Positions 1 to 6,313 of a DNA stretch of 14,286 bases are shown piece by piece. Under the pieces are notes generated by a model. That model did not search any database, was not told where the DNA came from, and saw only the letters and a program-made list of their open reading frames with translations. Position numbers and translations under genes: made by a program. The DNA is taken from assembly GCA_019418025.1 (NCBI GenBank), contig DYCR01000002.1, positions 126,148 to 140,433 of the forward strand. Reading direction: 5' to 3'. Source of the DNA: Clostridiales bacterium (GTDB lineage Bacteria; Bacillota; Clostridia; Oscillospirales; Oscillospiraceae). The first letter of the stretch is position 1. Every line of letters begins with the position of its first letter.

Positions 1-731
1 TCTGCCTTCTTGGCACGCATCAGGGCCAGAACCAGTGTGATGGGAATGATCGCCAGTGTCCGGGTAAGCTTGACGGTGACGGCCTTGTCCAATGTCTGGC
101 TGCCCAGATGATAAAGGCTGTCCCATGTGGAGGCGGCAGCAGTCACCGAGGAGGTGTCGTTTACAGCGGTTCCGGCAAATATGCCGAAGGCCTCGCCGGA
201 GGTTGTAGAAAAGCCGATGAGGGCGCCCAGTGTGGGGAAAATCAGTGCGGCAAGAATATTGAACAGGAAGATGACGGAAATGGCCTGAGCGACTTCTTCG
301 TCATCTGCATCAATCACCGGGGCAGTGGCAGCAATTGCAGAGCCACCGCAGATGGATGAGCCAACACCAACCAGAATGGAGATGTTGTTGGGAATGTGCA
401 TCGCCCTGTGCAGGAGATAGGCAATGACCAGTGACGTGGCGATGGTACACAGAATAATGGGGAGCGACTGCCTTCCGGTCTCCATGACCACCTCCAGATT
501 CATTCCAAAGCCCAGAAGAATGACGGCGTATTGCAGGATCTTCTTGGCGGTAAATTTGATACCGGCTTCAAATCCTGTATATTTTTTAACCAGTGGGCCC
601 AGCAGCATGCCGGCTAGGATTGCAAATACCGGCCCGCCGATAATGGGAAAGCTCTTTCCCAGCATGGTGGCAGGAATTGCAAACAGGCCGCAGAGCAATA
701 TGCCTTTTCCGTTTTTTTGTATAAAGTTCAC
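1..731 (-). CDS. yeiH: YeiH-family (UPF0324) putative sulfate export transporter, 3' end cut by the window
   Basis: About 243 residues from a GTG start are visible; the last 90-100 residues of a family usually near 340 aa lie outside the window. The protein is an inner-membrane carrier of the YeiH/PSE family, annotated as a putative sulfate (or sulfite) exporter; the substrate is not proven for most members. The sequence shows alternating hydrophobic segments and the family's glycine/serine-rich stretch VGVGSSICGGSAIAATAPVI, followed by DADDEEVAQAIS and the AGTAVNDTSSVTAA segment. The GTG is chosen because AGGAGG (738-743) lies 6 nt upstream and no better start is in frame. It is transcribed away from the QueG-like gene, from its own promoter and through a structured leader. 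No sulfur-metabolism or LysR-type regulator gene is visible next to it. Family assignment is firm; the transported substrate is inference. Confidence 0.9.
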   Translation of the reverse strand, partial: MNFIQKNGKGILLCGLFAIPATMLGKSFPIIGGPVFAILAGMLLGPLVKKYTGFEAGIKFTAKKILQYAVILLGFGMNLEVVMETGRQSLPIILCTIATSLVIAYLLHRAMHIPNNISILVGVGSSICGGSAIAATAPVIDADDEEVAQAISVIFLFNILAALIFPTLGALIGFSTTSGEAFGIFAGTAVNDTSSVTAAASTWDSLYHLGSQTLDKAVTVKLTRTLAIIPITLVLALMRAKKA

Positions 732-750
732 TGTGATCCTCCTTGTATCA

Positions 751-835
751 TCGCTGCGGTACAGAGCAGCGAGTTGCTTCGTATGACCGCCGAGCAGGAG
801 CGGGGGAGCGCCTGTATGCCGTATCCCTGCTCGGC
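751..835 (-). promoter_or_regulatory. Structured 5' leader of the yeiH-like gene with two perfect hairpins
   Basis: Read on the minus strand, the leader first forms a perfect 10-bp stem, GCCGAGCAGG (835-826) with CCTGCTCGGC (798-789), around a 27-nt loop. A second perfect 7-bp stem follows, TCGCTGC (772-766) with GCAGCGA (757-751), around an 8-nt loop. The Shine-Dalgarno AGGAGG begins only 7 nt after the second stem. Neither stem is followed by a U tract, so they are not simple terminators. The arrangement suggests a cis-acting RNA or a protein-binding leader, but I recognise no known riboswitch core. Confidence 0.45.
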
Positions 836-854
836 ACATCATGATTCGTTCCTT

Positions 855-883
855 ACTATACGCCGGTTTATACATTTTGTAAA
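855..883 (-). promoter_or_regulatory. Sigma-A-type promoter of the yeiH-like gene
   Basis: On the minus strand, TTTACA (883-878) and TATAGT (860-855) are separated by exactly 17 nt; each box matches consensus at five of six positions. Transcription would start near 848, giving a leader of about 117 nt before the GTG. The AT-rich stretch just upstream (about 884-920) could act as an UP element. Confidence 0.7.
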
Positions 884-979
884 ATTATAATAATTGATAT
901 ATTAATAAATATCTGTTATGAAGAGCGGAGGAAGGCAGAGCGCAGCACAGCCGTTTGCATCAGGATACAAGGACGTTTA

Positions 980-1008
980 TTGCCTCGCGGTGCTGTTTAT
1001 GCTACAAT
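980..1008 (+). promoter_or_regulatory. Promoter of the QueG-like gene (extended -10)
   Basis: TTGCCT (980-985) and TACAAT (1003-1008) are 17 nt apart, and the -10 is preceded by TGC, an extended -10 motif. A start near 1015 gives a 45-nt leader before the ATG at 1060. This argues against the upstream in-frame ATG at 955, which would lie outside the transcript. Confidence 0.6.
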
Positions 1009-1059
1009 GAGAAATCAGTACAAGATTTTGGCAGCAGCCACGAGGATGGAAACACAAAA

Positions 1060-1902
1060 ATGAGCAATAGCAATGAGATTTTAAAGGAAATTTTATATAG
1101 AAATCAGATCCGCTCTTATGGGGTCTGCGATTATAACGGGATCACGGAGTTTTTGCCTTGCCGGAACCGGGAGCGGATTCCGGCTGAAGCAAAGAGTGTG
1201 ATCGTATGCGCCTTCCCTTATTACACAGGGGGGCATCCGGGGGCAAACGTCTGCAAATATGCCATGGTGCCGGATTATCATGTGGTGGTCCGCAATATCC
1301 TGAATCAGGCGGCAGCGGAACTGACCCAGACCTTTGGCGGCTCCTTTGTGGGATTCACGGATGTATCGGCTTTGCCGGAGCGGGAATGTGCGCTTGCGGC
1401 AGGACTGGGGTTCCCGGGGGTAAACGGCATGGTCATTCATCCGGAATACGGCACCTATTTTGTGATCGGGGAGCTGGTGACCGACCAGCTGTTTGCCTTT
1501 GACCAACCGCTTTCCCGCCAGACCTGTCTGCAGTGCGGACGCTGCGTGGCAAGCTGCCCTGCAGGAGTGATCTCGTGGAAGGGCATCGATTATTCCAGAT
1601 GCCTTTCAGAGGTCACCCAGAGAAAAGGGGAGCTGACGGAGCAGGAGCAGGATCAGGTCCGCAGGAACGGTCTGATGTGGGGCTGCGACACCTGCCAGAA
1701 CTGCTGTCCTCATAACAGGGGATTGCCTTTGACGTATCTGACGGCCTTTTCCGAGGATGTGCAGCCTGTGGTGACAAGAGAAAACCTGAACCCTCTGTGT
1801 AAAACAAGAGCTTTTGGATACAAAGGGAAAACGCTGTTAAAGAGGAATCTGGAGCTGATTGGCTTCGGCGAGGGAGGGAACTCCGGTAGGGGAGAAGCCT
1901 GA
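1060..1902 (+). CDS. Short epoxyqueuosine-reductase-like (QueG family) double 4Fe-4S protein
   Basis: This 280-aa protein resembles QueG, the cobalamin-dependent enzyme that reduces epoxyqueuosine to queuosine in tRNA. The N-terminal half carries KYAMVPDYH (66-74) and TDVSALPERECA (100-111), in which D101 aligns with the QueG catalytic Asp. VNGMVIHPEYGTYFVIGEL (121-139) follows. The ferredoxin part has CLQCGRCVASCP (C156, C159, C162, C166), C181, and GCDTCQNCCPHN (C209, C212, C216), enough ligands for two 4Fe-4S clusters. True QueG is usually 310-380 aa and often ends in HEAT-like tRNA-binding helices; this one stops about 55 residues after the second cluster. The start at 1060 has AGGATGG about 10 nt upstream. 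Family is sure. Whether it acts on tRNA or is one of the short clostridial paralogues is open, and no other queuosine gene is adjacent. Confidence 0.85.
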   Translation: MSNSNEILKEILYRNQIRSYGVCDYNGITEFLPCRNRERIPAEAKSVIVCAFPYYTGGHPGANVCKYAMVPDYHVVVRNILNQAAAELTQTFGGSFVGFTDVSALPERECALAAGLGFPGVNGMVIHPEYGTYFVIGELVTDQLFAFDQPLSRQTCLQCGRCVASCPAGVISWKGIDYSRCLSEVTQRKGELTEQEQDQVRRNGLMWGCDTCQNCCPHNRGLPLTYLTAFSEDVQPVVTRENLNPLCKTRAFGYKGKTLLKRNLELIGFGEGGNSGRGEA

Positions 1903-2120
1903 TTTTGGGGGCGCATGTGGGAATAATTGAATAAAAACACGGCGGAAGTTCTGGATGTGATGTACAATTTTTGGAATAATAGTTGAATTTTGGAACGAAA
2001 TAAGATATAATATATAACCTATTATACAGTTTGGTGTATAGAATTGTCCTTTAATAACTGGGAAATATCCGTTAATAAATAAGAAATAATGTATATACAG
2101 TTATTAAAGGATTGTTCGTA
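1903..2120 (+). promoter_or_regulatory. Promoter-operator-leader region of the choline operon
   Basis: This 218-nt AT-rich gap holds a promoter: TTGAAT (1983-1988), 17 nt, then a perfect TATAAT (2006-2011), with a start expected near 2018. Just downstream lies the dyad TATACA-N6-TGTATA (2023-2040). The same half-site recurs as the palindrome TGTATATACA (2090-2099). The leader also contains a perfect 14-bp inverted repeat whose right arm covers the ribosome binding site. I see no convincing terminator for the preceding QueG-like gene, so some read-through into this operon is possible. Confidence 0.65.
2047..2111 (+). repeat. Perfect 14-bp inverted repeat spanning the operon leader and covering the Shine-Dalgarno
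   Basis: TCCTTTAATAACTG (2047-2060) is the exact reverse complement of CAGTTATTAAAGGA (2098-2111), with a 37-nt spacer. The right arm includes AAAGGA, the ribosome binding site for the ATG at 2121. In RNA the stem would hide that site; in DNA it could be a looping or paired operator. No U tract follows, so it is not a terminator. Confidence 0.7.
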
Positions 2121-3923
2121 ATGAGAAAGATGGTGGTACATATGAACAAATATGAGAGCGATGTTCTCAAAATATTACATAGCCATCCAATTGCAAATCC
2201 GGAGATTTTGTCAGAGGTATCCGGTTATTCTCTGGGGGTCGTAAACCGTGCAGTCAGCGCCTTGACGGATGATGGGTATTTAAATGGTCAGATGCAGGTG
2301 ACAGACAAAGCTCGGGAGGAATTTGAGCGCAAGAAGCCTCGCAGAGCCATTATCCTGGCGGCTGGGTTTGGTATGCGAATGGTCCCGATCAATCTGGAGA
2401 CTCCAAAGGCGTTCTTGAAAATCAACGGTCAATATATGATCGAACGTCAGATCAAACAACTCCACGGGGTGGGGATTACGGAAATTTACGTGGTGGTCGG
2501 CTTTCGGAAGGAGCGGTTTGAATATCTGGTGGATCAATACGGGGTCACGCTGATCGAGAACTCCGAATTTGCCTCCATGGGTAATCTGCACTCACTTCAA
2601 CTGGCTGCCCAGCATATGGACAATGCATATATTGTGCCGTGCGATGTCTGGTGTGCAAAAAATCCCTTTGATCGGTACGAGCTTTATTCGTGGTACATGG
2701 TCAGCGATTTGATCGACGATGACAGCGAGGTTCGGGTCAACCGGAAATCAGAGCTGGTGAAGGTCCTGAGATCCAGCGGCGGCAACACTATGGTAGGTAT
2801 CAGCTATCTGCTTCAGGAGGATGCGGAGGCGATCCGCAGACGCATGGACACCCTCTGCCGCTTCCCGGAGCATGCGCACTCTTTTTGGGAGATAGCGCTG
2901 TTCAACGAGGATCAGATGACGGTCCCGGCCAGAATCGTCAATTCCTCCGAAGTGATAGAGATCAATACATATGAACAGCTTCGGGAACTGGACGGAAATT
3001 CGGAACAGCTGAAATCAGATGCCATTACCACGATCCAGAGGGCGCTGCACGCAGAACAGGAGGATATATCTGACATTACGGTGCTGAAAAAGGGCATGAC
3101 CAATCGATCCTTCCTCTTTTGCTGTAAAAACCAAAAGTATATCATGCGCATCCCCGGAGAAGGGACGGACCAGCTTGTCAATCGGACAGAGGAGGCGGCT
3201 GTGTACCAGACTATTCGGGACAGGAAAATCTGCGATGATATAGAATATATCAATCCCAGAAACGGATACAAGATCACAAAGTATATCGAGGGAACAAGCG
3301 TATGCGATCCCTTTGATGAGCATGATGTTCGGGCTTGTATGCGCTTTTTAAAGAATTTCCATCAGCTGAAGCTGAAGGTGGGGCATGAATTCCGGCTTTT
3401 TGATAAGATCGATTTTTATGAATCTCTCTGGGAGGGGCATGCATCTGTATATAAGGACTACGGCAGGACCAAGGCTCATGTATTTGCCCTTCAGAATTTT
3501 ATTGAACAGCACGCCGGAGAAAAGGTCCTGACGCATATAGATGCGGTGCCTGACAATTTCCTGTTTTTTGAAGGGGAGCATGGCCAGGAGCTTCGCTTGA
3601 TCGACTGGGAATACGCCGGGATGCAGGACCCGCATGTGGATATCGCAATGTTCTGCATTTATGCCCTGTACGATAAGCAACAGGTAGATGGTCTGATCGA
3701 TATCTACTTTGAAGGCAGCTGCCCGGCGGAGACTCGTGCAAAGATCTACTGCTATATCTCAGTTTGCGGCCTGCTTTGGAGCAACTGGTGCGAATATAAG
3801 CATCATCTCGGCATCGATTTCGGTGTGTATAGCTTGAAGCAGTATCGATTTGCGAAGGATTATTATGAATATGCTGTGCAGCTGATCGATTCGCTGCATA
3901 CGGAGGAGAAGCAAGATGTGTAA
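2121..3923 (+). CDS. Winged-helix / nucleotidyltransferase / choline-kinase-like trifunctional fusion (LicC-LicA type)
   Basis: A 600-aa fusion of three parts. Residues 8-66 form a winged helix-turn-helix (SEVSGYSLGVVNRAVSALTDDGYL, then a short wing and VTDKAREEFE). Residues 75-290 form a nucleotidyltransferase with AIILAAGFGMRM and TPKAFLKING; D175 in PCDVWC is the likely metal ligand, and the domain ends in an INTYEQL strand. Residues 295-595 form a LicA/ABC1-type kinase: GMTNRSFLF and YIMRIPGEGTDQLVNR, catalytic THIDAVPDN (H472, D474, N479) and metal-binding LIDWEYAG (D495). Expected reactions are phosphorylation of choline or a similar amino alcohol and CTP-dependent activation. LicC-LicA fusions are known, for example in Treponema, but the N-terminal DNA-binding domain is unusual. 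The ATG at 2121 has AAAGGA 9 nt upstream; TTG 2112 and ATG 2142 are alternatives. It overlaps the next gene by 8 nt. The domain calls are firm; the exact substrate and the regulatory role are inferred. Confidence 0.85.
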   Translation: MRKMVVHMNKYESDVLKILHSHPIANPEILSEVSGYSLGVVNRAVSALTDDGYLNGQMQVTDKAREEFERKKPRRAIILAAGFGMRMVPINLETPKAFLKINGQYMIERQIKQLHGVGITEIYVVVGFRKERFEYLVDQYGVTLIENSEFASMGNLHSLQLAAQHMDNAYIVPCDVWCAKNPFDRYELYSWYMVSDLIDDDSEVRVNRKSELVKVLRSSGGNTMVGISYLLQEDAEAIRRRMDTLCRFPEHAHSFWEIALFNEDQMTVPARIVNSSEVIEINTYEQLRELDGNSEQLKSDAITTIQRALHAEQEDISDITVLKKGMTNRSFLFCCKNQKYIMRIPGEGTDQLVNRTEEAAVYQTIRDRKICDDIEYINPRNGYKITKYIEGTSVCDPFDEHDVRACMRFLKNFHQLKLKVGHEFRLFDKIDFYESLWEGHASVYKDYGRTKAHVFALQNFIEQHAGEKVLTHIDAVPDNFLFFEGEHGQELRLIDWEYAGMQDPHVDIAMFCIYALYDKQQVDGLIDIYFEGSCPAETRAKIYCYISVCGLLWSNWCEYKHHLGIDFGVYSLKQYRFAKDYYEYAVQLIDSLHTEEKQDV

Positions 3924-4659
3924 TACGCAACGGGTGGACAAGGCCATCATCATGGCAGCAGGATTTGGAAATCGCATGCAGCCGGTGACCTTGGACACCC
4001 CAAAGCCCCTGATCACCGTCAATGGCCGCAGAATGATTGATACCGCCATTGACGCACTGCACGAAAATGGGATCTATGAGATCTATGTTGTTGTGGGCTA
4101 CCAGAAGGAGAAATTCCAGATCCTAAAGGAAAAATATCAGGGGATCACCCTGATCGAGAATCCTTATTATGATACGTGCAATAACATCTCGTCATTGTAC
4201 GCTGCGAGGGAGCATATCGGCAATGCGATCATTCTGGACGGGGATCAGATCATTTACAACAAGGAAATCCTTTCTCCGGAGTTTGAACGATCCGGCTACA
4301 ACTGTGTCTGGACGGAGGAAAAAACCAATGAATGGCTCCTGACGGTGGAAAACGGCATTGTGACAGGATGCAGCAGAGTGGGCGGAGAAGGTGGATGGCA
4401 GCTTTACAGCGTGTCCCGGTGGACCAAGGAGGACGGCGAACGTCTGAAGCGTCATTTGGAGATCGAGTTCTGTGAAAAGAAGCATACCCAGATCTATTGG
4501 GACGATGTTGCGCTGTTTTGTTATCCGGAGGAATATGAACTGGGGATACGGGAAATGTCATCTCAGGATATTGCAGAGATTGACAGCTTTGAGGAGCTGA
4601 TTCAGGTCGATCCCTCTTATGAAAACTACGGTACAAAAACCGAGGGGGAGCAGTCATGA
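3916..4659 (+). CDS. licC: LicC-type CTP:phosphocholine cytidylyltransferase
   Basis: A 247-aa cytoplasmic nucleotidyltransferase that would make CDP-choline from CTP and phosphocholine. It matches pneumococcal LicC along its length: IIMAAGFGNRM with TPKPLITVNG (nucleotide loop), IYVVVGYQKEKFQ, NNISSLYAA, LDGDQ (metal-binding Asp), TNEWLL, an SVSRW strand, IYWDDVA and the closing IAEIDSFEEL. These last motifs are the ones that mark LicC against sugar-nucleotide transferases. GGAGGAG (3902-3908) lies 7 nt before the ATG, inside the end of the fusion gene, and the two genes overlap by 8 nt, so translation is probably coupled. The following transporter overlaps its stop codon by 4 nt. Having this enzyme beside a fusion that already contains a related domain suggests different substrates or a division of labour. 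The family call is strong; choline rather than another phospho-amino-alcohol is inference. Confidence 0.88.
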   Translation: MCNTQRVDKAIIMAAGFGNRMQPVTLDTPKPLITVNGRRMIDTAIDALHENGIYEIYVVVGYQKEKFQILKEKYQGITLIENPYYDTCNNISSLYAAREHIGNAIILDGDQIIYNKEILSPEFERSGYNCVWTEEKTNEWLLTVENGIVTGCSRVGGEGGWQLYSVSRWTKEDGERLKRHLEIEFCEKKHTQIYWDDVALFCYPEEYELGIREMSSQDIAEIDSFEELIQVDPSYENYGTKTEGEQS

Positions 4660-6188
4660 AAAAAAGCGGATCAAGCAATCAGAAGAACCGAATAGACTGG
4701 CTCATTACGCTTCTGCCCCTGATTTTGATCGTGGGGCTGTGCATCCTGTTTGTACTGATGCCGAATCAGTCCAATGAGATACTGGGCCGGGTCCGGTTCT
4801 TTTTCGGCGACACCTTGGGCAGCTATTATCTCATCATCGGTCTGGGGATCTTTCTGGTGTCTATCTTTATCGCATGCTCGAAATATGGCGATATTGTTCT
4901 GGGTAAGCCGGATGAAAAGCCGAAGTATTCCTTTTTTGCATGGGGATCAATGATGTTCACCTGTGGTTTGGCGGCAGATATTCTGTTTTATTCCTTCTCG
5001 GAGTGGTTCATGTACGCCGGCGATCCCCATATTGCCGAATTGGGATCGGTGCAGGATTGGGCGGGAGTATTCCCCCTGTTTCACTGGAGTCTGATCCCGT
5101 GGGGGTTCTATCTGGTCCTTGCGACGGCCTTTGGATTTATGCTCCATGTGAGGAAGCGGGACCGCCAGAAGCTTTCCGAAGCGTGCAGACCTGTTTTGGG
5201 TAAGCACACGGATGGATGGGGCGGTCGGCTGATCGATCTTCTGGCTGTTTTTGCGCTGATCGCAGGAACTGCTACGACCTTCAGTGTGGCAACACCGCTG
5301 ATGTCCATGATCATAAATGCGCTGTTCCACGTACAGCTGAATCAAACCTTGGTGACGATTGTGATTTTGGTGATCACATGCGTTATCTATACTTATTCGC
5401 TTCTGCGGGGCTTCAAGGGGATCAGCTTCCTTGCTAAGGCCTGTATCTATCTGTTTTTTGCGCTTCTGGCATACGTCCTGTTTTTCTGCGGTCAGACCAG
5501 ATATATTATAGAAAACGGCTTGACCTCCTTCGGGACAATGATCCAGAATTTCTTCCGGCTGGCCACCTATACAGATCCCGGGCGTACCAGCAGCTTTCCG
5601 CAGAACTGGACGATCTACTACTGGGCCTACTGGATGGTCTGGTGTGTGGCGGCCCCCTTCTTTATCGGGAATATTTCCCGGGGAAGGACTGTGCGTCAGA
5701 CGATCTTGGGAGGCTACGTGTTTGGTGTCGGCTCGACTGTGCTGAGTTTTATCATTCTGGGTAACTACTCCATGGGATTGGAGATGTCTGGAGCCACACA
5801 GCTTTTGGCGGAGTATCAGGCAACGGGTGATACGTACACTCTGATCACATCAGTGATCAACACGATGCCCCTTGCTCCGGTCGTTCTGGCTCTGGTATTG
5901 ATCACCATGATCGCCTTTTATGCCACATCCTTTGATTCGATTGCGCTCACTGCATCCTGTTACAGCTACCTCACCTTGAAAGATGGGGAGCAGCCTCACA
6001 GGATGATTCAGCTGATGTGGTGTATTCTTTTGATTTTGCTGCCGATCGCGTTGATTTTTGCAGAAAGCTCCATGAATAATCTGCAATCTGTCAGTATCGT
6101 TGCGGCATTTCCAATCGGTGCGGTAATGGTGCTGATCGTGTGGAGTTTCCTGCGGGATGCAAAAAGCTACCTGTCCGAGAGGAAATAA
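4656..6188 (+). CDS. BCCT-family transporter (choline/betaine/carnitine type)
   Basis: A 510-aa membrane protein with about 12 hydrophobic segments, the standard BCCT length. The family signature is clear: WTIYYWAYWMVW (318-329) is the aromatic box region, with Tyr in place of one usual Trp, followed by GNISRGRTVR (338-347). ATSFDS (423-428) keeps the Thr-Ser pair that binds Na+ in BetP. The usual glycine-rich GxGxG stretch before FYG-x-x-E is replaced by CGLAADILFYSFSEW (103-117), so the substrate segment is atypical. The ATG overlaps the licC stop (ATGA), with AGGGGGAG 5 nt upstream. In the operon it takes the place of LicB, the choline permease of lic loci, so choline or another quaternary amine is the likely cargo. 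Uptake coupling (Na+, H+ or exchange) cannot be read from the sequence. It is the last gene before a strong terminator. Confidence 0.87.
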   Translation: MKKSGSSNQKNRIDWLITLLPLILIVGLCILFVLMPNQSNEILGRVRFFFGDTLGSYYLIIGLGIFLVSIFIACSKYGDIVLGKPDEKPKYSFFAWGSMMFTCGLAADILFYSFSEWFMYAGDPHIAELGSVQDWAGVFPLFHWSLIPWGFYLVLATAFGFMLHVRKRDRQKLSEACRPVLGKHTDGWGGRLIDLLAVFALIAGTATTFSVATPLMSMIINALFHVQLNQTLVTIVILVITCVIYTYSLLRGFKGISFLAKACIYLFFALLAYVLFFCGQTRYIIENGLTSFGTMIQNFFRLATYTDPGRTSSFPQNWTIYYWAYWMVWCVAAPFFIGNISRGRTVRQTILGGYVFGVGSTVLSFIILGNYSMGLEMSGATQLLAEYQATGDTYTLITSVINTMPLAPVVLALVLITMIAFYATSFDSIALTASCYSYLTLKDGEQPHRMIQLMWCILLILLPIALIFAESSMNNLQSVSIVAAFPIGAVMVLIVWSFLRDAKSYLSERK

Positions 6189-6256
6189 TTGCTGATCGCA
6201 TAACCAAATACAGCTTACGGTTTCTCCTGATTCAAAGCGACGGATTGGGAGAACGG

Positions 6257-6288
6257 AAAAAGGGTGGCCCTTGCGGGTCACCCTTTTT
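6257..6288. terminator. Bidirectional intrinsic terminator between convergent genes
   Basis: A 14-bp stem with one G-U pair and a TTGC loop: AAAAAGGGTGGCCC (6257-6270) pairs with GGGTCACCCTTTTT (6275-6288). The A5 and T5 ends give a U tract on either strand, so it can stop both the choline operon from the left and the flavoprotein gene from the right. Confidence 0.9.
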
Positions 6289-6313
6289 GCTTGAGGACAT
6301 ACACGGGATGGTC

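Noticed and set aside
955..1059. Upstream ATG at 955 as the start of the QueG-like gene
   Set aside because: It lies upstream of the predicted promoter, has no ribosome binding site, and adds 35 residues without family similarity.
3499..4062. A 187-codon minus-strand frame across the junction of the fusion gene and licC
   Set aside because: It overlaps two well-supported plus-strand genes and shows no domain.
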